Below, in pieces: positions 8,140-15,917 of a DNA stretch of 64,000 nucleotides. The notes below the pieces were generated by a model. That model was not told where the DNA came from. It did not search any database and saw only the letters and a program-made list of their open reading frames with translations. Source of the stretch: Palsa-343 sp036269135 (GTDB lineage Bacteria > Acidobacteriota > Terriglobia > Terriglobales > Acidobacteriaceae); assembly GCA_036269135.1 (NCBI GenBank), contig DATASQ010000008.1:1-64000 (forward strand), given 5' to 3'. The first letter of the stretch is position 1, and every line of letters begins with the position of its first letter. The translations under genes and the position numbers were made by a program.

Positions 8140-9423
8140 CTAGAGGTTGTGGGCGTTGCCGCCGGCGTGAGTGATGGCGGCGACACAGGTCGGCTGACCC
8201 GACGTGGCATACGGCGAATCCTTATTGGTAATGAGGGTTCCGTTGGAGGGATCGAGTTCCGATCCACCGACGGTGCCGCCTGTGTAGTTGGCGGTGTAGA
8301 GGTAGCGGCCGGTATCGGGGTCGGCGAGGATGCACAGGGGCCCGGAGGAGCCGGGGGAACCGGTGGCGACAAGCGAGGGCAGACCGGAGGCCAGGGAGAA
8401 AATACTAAGGGAGCCGCCGGCATAGTTGGTGATGTAGAGAAACTTGCCGCCGGAAGCGCTGTTGACGATGGTGCCGCCCATGGGCATGGCGCCGGTGTTG
8501 GTCGTGCCGGCGAGGGAGAGAGCTCCGCCCGGGCCGATTGTATAGGTATAGAGCTGATTGAGGGCGCTGTCGGTGACGTAGACGGCGCCGCCGGCGGGAC
8601 CGGCGACGATGCCGGTGGGCGCGGATCCGGAGCCGGTGGAGAAGGGGCTGCCGGTCACGGCGGTAAGGCCGCTGATGCTGCCCGAGGATCCGGAAATGGC
8701 AAAGCCGGAGACAGAGCCGGAGACAGTTCCGGAGCCCTGGCAGGCGGCCGGCAGCGTGGGCACGGTTCCGGTGACCGGGGGAGCGGTGGTGACGACGACG
8801 GAGTTCGGATTGGTTACGTAGACGAAGCCGTTATTGGGGGTGACGGCGATATTGCTGGGGAAGCACTGGACCGGCCAGTAGTCCTGCGCGCCGGTGGCGA
8901 GGGGGGAGCCGAGGCTGCCGGTGGCTGGGTCGACGATGGGATAGACGATGACGGCGCCGGGGCCGGGGTTGAGATCGGTATAGGAAGGCTGGCCGGGGGC
9001 GACGGGAGCGTAATAATCGAGGACAAACAGGGCGGTGCCGGAGGCGTTGATGGCCAGGGCGACAGGCTCGGTACCGGGGGTGGTGATGGTCTGCAGCGGG
9101 TAGAGCTTGCCGTCAGTGCCGATGGCAAAGCGGACGATTGTGTTGTCGTCGTGATTGGCAACGTAGAGGCTCTGGCCATTGGGGGCCGCGACCTCGTAGA
9201 CGGGATTGCGGCCGCCGGAGGGGTAGGGCGAATCGTGGATCTGAAAGAGCTCGCCGGACTCGGAGTCAACCTCATAGACGTTGATCTGGCCGGGATTGAC
9301 CTTATTGGAGGTGACGTAAAGGAAGTCAACCGTGTTGCTGGCGCCGCAGGAGAGGAGAACGAGCGAGACTCCTGCCAGTGACGCGGCGGCCAGCAACCGC
9401 CTTCCGAATTGCCTGAACTTCAT
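8140..9423 (-). CDS. Beta-propeller lipoprotein, lactonase-like, copy 2
   Basis: 427 residues from the ATG at 9423. The lysine/arginine-rich start MKFRQFGRRLLAAASLAG leads to lipobox LLSC. Blades such as SLYVANHDDNTIVRFAIG and AVYVTDSALNQLYTYTIG mirror those of the downstream copy, and both share a VVVTTAPP/VIVTTSPP insertion followed by a cysteine-containing 'LPAACQGSGT' or 'RPATCPAQGT' segment. The open frame extends further upstream to 9621, but that part overlaps the preceding gene and lacks a signal peptide. Copies 2 and 3 are clearly more similar to each other than to copy 1. Confidence 0.8.
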   Translation of the reverse strand: MKFRQFGRRLLAAASLAGVSLVLLSCGASNTVDFLYVTSNKVNPGQINVYEVDSESGELFQIHDSPYPSGGRNPVYEVAAPNGQSLYVANHDDNTIVRFAIGTDGKLYPLQTITTPGTEPVALAINASGTALFVLDYYAPVAPGQPSYTDLNPGPGAVIVYPIVDPATGSLGSPLATGAQDYWPVQCFPSNIAVTPNNGFVYVTNPNSVVVTTAPPVTGTVPTLPAACQGSGTVSGSVSGFAISGSSGSISGLTAVTGSPFSTGSGSAPTGIVAGPAGGAVYVTDSALNQLYTYTIGPGGALSLAGTTNTGAMPMGGTIVNSASGGKFLYITNYAGGSLSIFSLASGLPSLVATGSPGSSGPLCILADPDTGRYLYTANYTGGTVGGSELDPSNGTLITNKDSPYATSGQPTCVAAITHAGGNAHNL

Positions 9424-9443
9424 GGGCTTCGTTCCTGCGGGCA

Positions 9444-10769
9444 TCAGTCTGTGTTCGAGCTGTAGATACACCAGGTTGGCGTTCCTACGGTGTTGAAGGT
9501 TGAGCCATTGGAAAGGGTCTTGAGGCTCCCGGTGTTGGGATCGAACTTGGCGCCGGTGACCGCGTTGCTCACAGCTCCCGCCGTATAGATGTACTGCTTG
9601 GAAGGATCCTGGAAGATACAAACGGGGTTGGAACCGGTGGGATAGGGATCCTGGGCGATATCGGAGGTGCCCTTGACGACGGGCACACCGGTACCGGGCG
9701 TGATGTCGAAGATGGAGATCACGCTGCCGGGCTGGCCCAGACCGGTGGAGGTATTGTTGGCGACGAACAGGTATTGGTCGCTGCTGTCGGTGGTAAGAGA
9801 CGTCATGCCCGCCGCGCCGGGAATGTTGGGCTGGGCGCCCTCGGAGACGGCGGAAAGCAGACCGTTGGCTCCGGAGGTAAAGGTGTAGATCATGTTGGTG
9901 CCGTTATCGAGGATGTAGATCCACTTGTTCGCCTGGTCGCCCCCGATGACGGCCATGTTGCTGGTGCCGACGGGCTGGGCGCCGCCGGGCACCTGAATCA
10001 ACTGACCGTTGGTGCTGGCGTTGTAGGCATACACGACCTGCGAGTTGCCGGTGGCGGGGTCGCTGTCTTCCGCGGTGTAGAGGTAGTTGTTGCCGAGGTG
10101 GAAATCAATGGGGCCGCAGCCAATGGGGAAGTAGGAAAGCGGCGTGCCGAGGCCATTCTGCTGCTGCTGGTTCTGGACCAGGAAGAGGCGTCCGGTAGCC
10201 GGATCGATGGAGAAGACGGTGATGTCGCCGGCGGGATGGTAGACGTGGGTGGCGCTGTCGAGGCAGGGAGTCGCGGCGGAGGGGCTCGTGGAGGCCGGGG
10301 TGACGTTGGAGGTGGTGCCCGGCTGATACTTGTCGAGGACGTAGAGATAGGTGCCGGTGGAGCCGAGGGCGAGGCGGATCGAACCCATGCCTTCGCTGGG
10401 ATAGGAGAGCTGAAAGGAGAGGGATCCGTCGCCGCCGATGCTGAAGAGCGAGATATTGCCGTCGGACCATTTGATATTGCCCGCCGCATCCGTGGTGGGC
10501 TGGCCTTCATTGAGGACGTAGACGTAGCGGCCGCCGGGAAGCAGAACGGAGCGGATGGGATTGACGCCGCCGGAGTTCAGGGGGGTGTGGGGCGCAATCT
10601 GCAGAACGCCGGTCTGGTTCTGTTCGCGGTAAGAGGCGACCTGGTTGTACTGCGAACCGGTCACGATAATGTAGGCCTCGGTGTAGTAATAGCAGGATTG
10701 AGTGCCAAACCCAATGAAGAGGGATGCCGCCGTGGCCAGAGCAATCCGGCCGAGTTTCCTGAACTTCAT
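9444..10769 (-). CDS. Beta-propeller lipoprotein, lactonase-like, copy 1
   Basis: 441 residues. The start MKFRKLGRIALATAASLF is nearly the same as in copy 2, with lipobox TQSC followed by tyrosines. It has propeller blades (YVYVLNEGQPTTDAAG, YLYVLDKYQPG, QYIYTAGAVSNAVTGAKFD). It is more divergent than the other two and rich in N, Q, T and G. First gene of the array; the 20-base gap to copy 2 and the about 100-base gap to copy 3 suggest one transcript. The upstream region 10770-10985 contains a TACAAT-like -10 on the minus strand (plus 10837-10842) but no clear -35. Confidence 0.8.
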   Translation of the reverse strand: MKFRKLGRIALATAASLFIGFGTQSCYYYTEAYIIVTGSQYNQVASYREQNQTGVLQIAPHTPLNSGGVNPIRSVLLPGGRYVYVLNEGQPTTDAAGNIKWSDGNISLFSIGGDGSLSFQLSYPSEGMGSIRLALGSTGTYLYVLDKYQPGTTSNVTPASTSPSAATPCLDSATHVYHPAGDITVFSIDPATGRLFLVQNQQQQNGLGTPLSYFPIGCGPIDFHLGNNYLYTAEDSDPATGNSQVVYAYNASTNGQLIQVPGGAQPVGTSNMAVIGGDQANKWIYILDNGTNMIYTFTSGANGLLSAVSEGAQPNIPGAAGMTSLTTDSSDQYLFVANNTSTGLGQPGSVISIFDITPGTGVPVVKGTSDIAQDPYPTGSNPVCIFQDPSKQYIYTAGAVSNAVTGAKFDPNTGSLKTLSNGSTFNTVGTPTWCIYSSNTD

Positions 10770-10985
10770 GCGCTTCCTTCACGCCCGGCCGCCGGAGGGG
10801 ACGGCCTGGACAGAGCTGTAGGGATAAACCTGGTTCATTGTAAATGGAACCGAGGCATTGCGGGGGAGCCCAGGAGAACCGGAATCGGGGGAAAGAAAAA
10901 TTGCCGGGAACTCCTGGTGCTTAGACGAAGAACAGGGCGACGGATCACACGACGAATTACCAGACACGGCAGGCGTTTTCCGGCA

Positions 10986-11600
10986 TCATGGGCTGGCCGG
11001 TGTGGCAGCCGAATCGCGATCGGGGAGGGAGATGCCTGCCTGGGAAACGGCTTCGATCTCTTTGGTGGAGTCTTTCTGATCCTGCTCGACGCCGAAGCGG
11101 AAGAAGCTGGAGGAGGCGGTTCGGGCCTCGAGGCAGGCGACGACGGCAGCCAGCTGCTTTTTGTCGTGGATGGCGGCAACGCGGGCGAGTGCGGGCTGGA
11201 TGGGCTTGTCGCCGAGCTGATCGGCAAGATCGGAATTCATGCAGGCGGTAAAGAAGCCGCCGTATTTGCGCTGCAGGGGCGACGAAGGCGAGTCGGCGGC
11301 CTTTTTGAGGTCCACGTAGAGCAGATAGCGATTGCGCTCGCTGAGCTCATTGAAGCGGCCCCACCGCGACGGGTCGGCGGGAATGGGATTGTTCTTTCGC
11401 CAGTTGCCGCAGGCGTACTGGTAGAAGTCCGCGCAGGGGTCAACGCTCTTGTCGATGGCGCCGAGGTCGAAGCTGCGCGGCGCTTTGGGCTCGACGGGAT
11501 TCTGACTGGAAGCGGTGTCGGCGGGGGAGAGAACCTGCTGGGCAAAGAGGGTGCCGGCGCCCGACAGCAGCGCCACACACGCAGAGGAAACGACGCGCAT
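10986..11600 (-). pseudogene. Truncated M13-family metallopeptidase
   Basis: 204 residues. A signal peptide (VALLSGAGTLFAQ) is followed by the N-terminal part of an M13 (neprilysin/endothelin-converting-enzyme-like) peptidase: FDLGAIDKSVDPCADFYQYACGNW, NELSERNRYLLYVDLKKAA, YGGFFTACMNSDLADQLG, VACLEARTASSSFFRFGVEQDQ and finally GISLPDRD. Family members continue for about 470 more residues, including the zinc site HExxH; none of that follows here. The frame ends eight residues after LPDRD, and 10770-10985 shows no M13 sequence in any frame. The start is good (GAGGAG before ATG). I infer a 3' deletion; a truncated product would have no catalytic domain. Confidence 0.8.
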
Positions 11601-11775
11601 AGACTCCTCGGCGGGGCGAGCGAAGGACCCGGGGCCCGCGATGGTTATGGGTCAAACGATATCACGCGGGAACGGGGAAAGGGATGCGGCGCGCCAGGCG
11701 TACGGCGCGGACTTCAGCAACGTTCGCGACTGACCGGCAGGTGCGGCGGAGCGGTCGGGAGATTCTTCGCTGCGC

Positions 11776-12852
11776 TCAGAAAATTTTGAGATGGATGGTG
11801 AGGTACTTCTTCGGGTCTTTGCGGATGGCCGTGATGAGGTCGCTGCTGTCAGACATGACCTTGTCGGCATGATCGTAGAGGCGGCGATCTTTGAGCAGCA
11901 TGCCCATGGTGCCCTGGCCGCTGTTCACCTGGGTCAGCACGGCGTCGAGTTGATCCACCGTATCGGTCAGCTTCTTCGCAAAGGCGGGATCCTTATAGAG
12001 CATGCCGATGCTGCCCTTGCCGGAGTTGATGGTGGTGAGTATCTCGTTGAGCTGATGGGTGGAGTCCTTCAGGTTGTCGTAAAGCGTGGGGTCTTTGAGG
12101 AGCTTGCCCATGGTGCCCTTGCCGGCGTCGAGGTCGGTGGTGATGGACTCAAGTTTGCCGACGGCGTCGTTGGCACGGTTGTAGAGGGTGTCGTCATTGA
12201 CCAGCTTGCCGATGGAGCCTTTGCCGTTGGAGATGGAATCGACGAGCGCCTGCAGCTGATTCAGGGTGAGAACGGCCTTGTGGTAAAGGGTGGGGTCGTT
12301 GATGAGCAGGCCGATGGAGCCCTTGCCGGAGGTCAGCGAGTCGGCGATGGTGTTCACTTTGGCAAGAATCGTGTCGAGCTGCTGAATGGTTCCCTGGCTG
12401 GCCTGGATCACGTCCTGGATGTCGGGGGTTTCCGTGGTGGGCAGCTCGGCGTTGTTCTGGATCTCGGAACCATGGGCGAACTGGCTGGAGATATCGACGA
12501 CCGTGTCGCCCAGCACGCCGACGGTGGTGAGGCTGGTTTTGGAATCCGCGCGAATGCCCTCGGCATACTTCTTGTTCACCCGCATCACGACTTCGACCGG
12601 CGTCGGGGTGCGCGACGGGATAATGTGAATCCCGCTGACGTTGCCGACGGTGACGCCTTCGAGGTTGACGGGGGCGCCGACCTTCAGGCCCGCGGAATTC
12701 TCAAAATAGGAGCGCAACAGGAGATGGCCGGACCAGAAACCGCCGGTGCTGCCGGTCATGAGGAAGATGAGCGCGATCAGGGCGCATAGAGCGACGATCA
12801 CCAGGACGCCCACTTTCAATTGTGACCATCGGACTTCCTGTTGACTGGGCAC
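11776..12852 (-). CDS. MCE/MlaD-domain protein with five C-terminal repeats
   Basis: 358 residues, GTG start with GGGGAG five bases upstream. One N-terminal transmembrane segment (VGVLVIVALCALIALIFLM, about residues 13-32) precedes an MCE domain (about 40-120; LRSYFENSAGLKVGAPVNLE, VGVLGDTVVDIS). From about residue 168 there are five consecutive 34-residue repeats of the pattern GKG[ST][IM]GxLxxDxxLY, ending in an amphipathic stretch each time. MCE proteins anchor to the inner membrane and form hexameric rings or tubes for lipid transport. The usual ABC permease and ATPase partners are not adjacent, so this one is an orphan or served in trans. Confidence 0.87.
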   Translation of the reverse strand: MPSQQEVRWSQLKVGVLVIVALCALIALIFLMTGSTGGFWSGHLLLRSYFENSAGLKVGAPVNLEGVTVGNVSGIHIIPSRTPTPVEVVMRVNKKYAEGIRADSKTSLTTVGVLGDTVVDISSQFAHGSEIQNNAELPTTETPDIQDVIQASQGTIQQLDTILAKVNTIADSLTSGKGSIGLLINDPTLYHKAVLTLNQLQALVDSISNGKGSIGKLVNDDTLYNRANDAVGKLESITTDLDAGKGTMGKLLKDPTLYDNLKDSTHQLNEILTTINSGKGSIGMLYKDPAFAKKLTDTVDQLDAVLTQVNSGQGTMGMLLKDRRLYDHADKVMSDSSDLITAIRKDPKKYLTIHLKIF

Positions 12853-13029
12853 AGAGCTCCCCGGGAGAGATTGAAGAGTCGCTGCGCAGAGGATAACACT
12901 CTGGCAGCCGGTCAGAGGGTTCGATGTGGGGAGCCCGCGACGCGTTGCAGAAATGGCGTCAGAAGAACGAGTTCCGCGGTCGAAGCGCTCGCTGAAATGG
13001 CGGCGGCGCGAGCGGCAGAAGCGGATATT

Positions 13030-14061
13030 TCAACGCGCCGGAAAGTCGGCGGCGCCGCCGGTGCGGTCATTGCGGACGGAGAAGCTGCCGGAGGGCGAGG
13101 CCACCACTTCAATGCCATAGCCGGTATCGGGACCGTGCAGGTTCGCCAGGAATTTTTCCGGCGGATTGTCGGGGCCGGCTTCTTCGGAGTAGTGGAGCTG
13201 GTACTCGGCCTGGAGGCCGGGGATCCTGCGGATGGTTTCGACGGTCGGTTTGGAGCCGCCTTTGGTAGCGCCGTTGTCCATGATGGCGACGCGGGGGGTG
13301 ATGGCATCGACGAGGGCGGGACTGGAGCTGTGAAACCAGCCGTGGTGGGAGACGATGAGGAGGTCGATGTGGCCGATGCGGTTGTCCGGGCACATGAGGT
13401 GCATCTCCTTATCCCAGGTGAGGTCGCCCATATCGAGGATGCGGAGCTTGCCGAAGGTGATGAGGGAGCCGACGGAGCGGGCGTTCTCGGTCTGGTCGAG
13501 CGGCCGGACTTCGGAGATTTTGCAGAAGGGGTTAGGCTGGCCGGCGCCGGGCAGGGGGTGCTGAATCATGTTGCCGTCGGAGGTGAGGACCTGGACGTGC
13601 AATCCCTGGATGGGCAGCACTTCGCCGGGTTTGGCGGTGATGTGCTTGTATTTGCCGGTGGCAAGGACCTTCTGATAGGCGGCGTAGGCGTCGGCGGTCG
13701 GCTTGTCGCCGGGCTCACGCAGGGGGCCGTGATCGATGAAGGCGCCGACGGGGATGCGCGCGACCAGCTGGGGAACGCCGCCGGTGTGATCGACGTGGTA
13801 GTGGGTCAGAAGGACGGTGTCGATTTTGCCGATGCCGGCCTGTTTGGCGGCGGCGACGATGCGGTCGGCATCGCGGCCGTTGTTGTCGGGCCATCCCGTA
13901 TCGATGAGGAGGGAATGGTGATCGGGGGTGACGAAGAGGGTCGACTGGCCGCCTTCGACGTCAATGACGAAGATGCGCAGCTTGCCGGACTGTGCGCGGA
14001 GAGAGCCGGCGAGGGCAATGAGGGCGGCGAAGGTGAGAAGGCGGAAAGCGGTGGCTCTCAT
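13030..14061 (-). CDS. Secreted metallo-beta-lactamase-fold hydrolase, ComEC-like
   Basis: 343 residues with signal peptide (LLTFAALIALAGSLRAQ). The zinc-binding motif HYHVDH fits HxHxDH; further metal or fold positions are seen in LLIDTGWPDNNGRD, LRILDMGDLTWDKE and LLIVSHHGWFHSSSP. The order 'DVEGGQSTLFV... LLIDTG... LLTHYHVDHTGG' matches the ComEC C-terminal-like MBL subgroup. Periplasmic or secreted hydrolase, substrate unknown. The frame ends at 13030, with 177 bases before the MCE gene start. No operon partner is evident. Confidence 0.82.
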   Translation of the reverse strand: MRATAFRLLTFAALIALAGSLRAQSGKLRIFVIDVEGGQSTLFVTPDHHSLLIDTGWPDNNGRDADRIVAAAKQAGIGKIDTVLLTHYHVDHTGGVPQLVARIPVGAFIDHGPLREPGDKPTADAYAAYQKVLATGKYKHITAKPGEVLPIQGLHVQVLTSDGNMIQHPLPGAGQPNPFCKISEVRPLDQTENARSVGSLITFGKLRILDMGDLTWDKEMHLMCPDNRIGHIDLLIVSHHGWFHSSSPALVDAITPRVAIMDNGATKGGSKPTVETIRRIPGLQAEYQLHYSEEAGPDNPPEKFLANLHGPDTGYGIEVVASPSGSFSVRNDRTGGAADFPAR

Positions 14062-14158
14062 GACCTGCCCATGATAGAACTGCGGCTTTGATTTGGGGAA
14101 TGGGCTGGGGGAGGAAACCGTTTCACCACGGAGAACACAGAGTGCACAGAGGATTTCG

Positions 14159-14704
14159 TTACCGGATGGTGAATCCCAGAGCGGCGGCTACCAGGCCGGC
14201 GACGCCGAAGGCCATGCCGATGTACCAGTAGCTGCGCTGGCGGGTGAGCAGGGTGATGGCGGCGACGACCAGGCCGATTTCCAGCAGAGCTTCGCCGAGA
14301 TCGAATCGGTCGGCGCGGCGCTCGGCTTTGGCGACTTCGGCCTCCTGCTCGCGGGCGGTTTTTTCGTCATTGGCGAGGTCCTGGGACCACTTCTGCAGGT
14401 GGGCTTTATAGCCGCTGACGATTTTGGCGGCCGCGGCTGGATCGCGGGTGGCGAGGCCGCCGAAGAGGTCGACGGTGAGCTGCGTGTTGTACTGCCGGAT
14501 TTTCCGGGCCTGGTAGAGATTCCACTGGTCGCTGGCGCGGGTTTGGGCGAGGACGGCTTCGGTGTGGGCGCGATGACCGCAGACGGTCACAATGGCGACC
14601 AGCACGGCGAGCACACTGATAGTGAAGCTGATGGGGTGGAGGCTCTCATCGTGAGCGGCGTGCTCGTGATGCTCCTGCAGTTCCTGGGCCTCGGTGGGTT
14701 CCAT
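14159..14704 (-). CDS. DUF4337 membrane protein
   Basis: About 181 residues from the ATG at 14704 (188 if the in-frame ATG at 14725 is used; neither has a clear ribosome binding site). An N-terminal stretch rich in H and E (EAQELQEHHEHAAHDESLHP) precedes transmembrane segment 1 (ISFTISVLAVLVAIVTVCG). A central charged, helical region (QWNLYQARKIRQYNTQL, KAERRADRFDLGEALLEIG) is followed by two C-terminal membrane segments (LVVAAITLLT and YWYIGMAFGVAGLVAAALGF). This layout is that of the DUF4337 family, whose function is unknown. Confidence 0.75.
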   Translation of the reverse strand: MEPTEAQELQEHHEHAAHDESLHPISFTISVLAVLVAIVTVCGHRAHTEAVLAQTRASDQWNLYQARKIRQYNTQLTVDLFGGLATRDPAAAAKIVSGYKAHLQKWSQDLANDEKTAREQEAEVAKAERRADRFDLGEALLEIGLVVAAITLLTRQRSYWYIGMAFGVAGLVAAALGFTIR

Positions 14705-14767
14705 AAAGGTGTTTTCAACATACACCGGGAGGGCAGGCCAGGCGAGACGGCAAAGGGGGGCGCCCCC

Positions 14768-15466
14768 TCAGAAGTTGAAGTAGGCGCCGATCATGGGCTC
14801 GGCGGTATGCGTGAACGCGTTTGCCGAGGAGAAGAGATTCGTGAGGTTGGGGGTTTGATAGAGATTGCCGCGGTACTGCAAGCGCAGGCCGAGGTGGGGG
14901 AGCAGGCCCCAGTCGAGACCGGCCCCGTAAACGTAGACCGCCTGGGCGGAGGTGCTGGTGGACGAGGTATTGGTGGCCACGCCGGGGCCGGTACACACGC
15001 CTGCCGGGCACGAGCCTATCGAGGTAACGGTCACCTCGCTTTGCGAGGGCACGTCGAGGAGGGCGCCGACGCCGAGAACGCCAAAGGGCCGCAGGCTGCC
15101 GATGCCGATCGAGGGAACCCAGTCGAGGGTGATCTCATGGGCATTGCCGCGAACGGTTTCCTTCGAGGTGCTGCAGTCAGAGACCGGGCAGGCGCCCTGG
15201 GGATAAGCCACAGCGGGACTGGTGTAGGTCTGATTGGCGCGATTGAAGGAGTACGTCGCCTCGAAGCCGAGAAGCGCATTGGAAATGTGGCGCACTTCAA
15301 TGATCCCACCGGCCTGGTTGGCGGGGCTGACCGCCGTTCCGTTGCCGCTGGTGGTGCCGCTGAAGGTGCCATAGCCGCTGAGGGCGACGGAGGTTTGGGC
15401 GAAGGCATGGGTGGAAAACGGAATGAGCCCGAGGATGAGGACCGACGGAATCCAGTTCTTGCGCAT
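14768..15466 (-). CDS. Outer-membrane beta-barrel protein
   Basis: 232 residues with signal peptide (IPSVLILGLIPFSTHAFAQ). Alternating amphipathic strands (SVALSGYGTFSGTTSG, LLGFEATYSFNRANQTY, HEITLDWVPSIGIGSLRPFG, GLRLQYRGNLYQTPNL) end with the C-terminal phenylalanine (GAYFNF) typical of BAM-inserted barrels. Probably an 8-stranded OmpA/OmpX-like barrel. Two cysteine pairs in loops (ACPVSDC, SCPAGVC) are unusual for such barrels and may form loop disulfides. Confidence 0.75.
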   Translation of the reverse strand: MRKNWIPSVLILGLIPFSTHAFAQTSVALSGYGTFSGTTSGNGTAVSPANQAGGIIEVRHISNALLGFEATYSFNRANQTYTSPAVAYPQGACPVSDCSTSKETVRGNAHEITLDWVPSIGIGSLRPFGVLGVGALLDVPSQSEVTVTSIGSCPAGVCTGPGVATNTSSTSTSAQAVYVYGAGLDWGLLPHLGLRLQYRGNLYQTPNLTNLFSSANAFTHTAEPMIGAYFNF

Positions 15467-15792
15467 AAATCAATGGATCTCCCGGAAAATGAGGACCTGC
15501 ACGGCTGGACACAGCGGGTGGGCCCGGTGCCTTCCGGCATTAGACGCCAAATCGAGGGAATTCGTATTGGTTAAATGTGGAGGAGGTGGTGGCCGAGGCA
15601 ACCGACTTGGCGGAACCCGGCATGCCGCAGCAAAAAAGACCGGAAGCCTTCCGAGCGGCTACAAAAACGTTCTGTCAATCATTACGGAAGCCTGTTTGAC
15701 GCGGCTGCGCCCTCCGGTGTCCATGAATCATCGCGGCAGGAGTCTTCCTCCCGCCATATACATCCATTTCACATTAGAACAGCGGAGGAACT
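15467..15792. other. Intergenic region
   Basis: About 325 bases between the outer-membrane barrel gene and a degraded gene start. The only features seen are the weak minus-strand terminator at 15632-15653 and the GAGGA ribosome binding site at about 15785 for the remnant at 15793. Confidence 0.5.
15632..15653 (-). terminator. Weak minus-strand terminator
   Basis: On the minus strand CGGAA-GGC-TTCCG (plus 15641-15653) is followed by GTC and six T. The stem is only five pairs. It would serve a transcript coming from the S53 protease gene about 260 bases upstream. Confidence 0.4.
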
Positions 15793-15917
15793 ATGGCTAA
15801 CACTGAGGCGTTGATCACCAGGGCTTATGCAGCCTTCAACCTGAGGACATCGACGGTGCACTGGCGGTACGCTCTCCTTCCCTGCCCTTCCTGGCTTTGG
15901 ATCGCCCGATTAGTTGA
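15793..15917 (+). pseudogene. SnoaL/NTF2-like gene remnant with frameshift
   Basis: An ATG with a perfect GAGGA ribosome binding site opens MANTEALITRAYAAFN, the classic start of small SnoaL-like/NTF2-fold proteins. In the original frame the text then degrades. Shifting by one base immediately gives EDIDGALAV, matching the usual continuation (AAFN-x-[RE]DIDGAL). A one-base deletion just after AAFN explains this. The shifted frame ends at 15917, so only about 40 of the usual 120-140 residues remain; the rest is replaced by the 3' end of the S53 gene (stop at 15910). A decayed gene, not a functional small protein. Confidence 0.65.

Noticed and set aside
6681..8174. Gly/Asp-rich 497-residue frame on the plus strand
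   Set aside because: Antisense of a propeller lipoprotein; composition results from its codon pattern.
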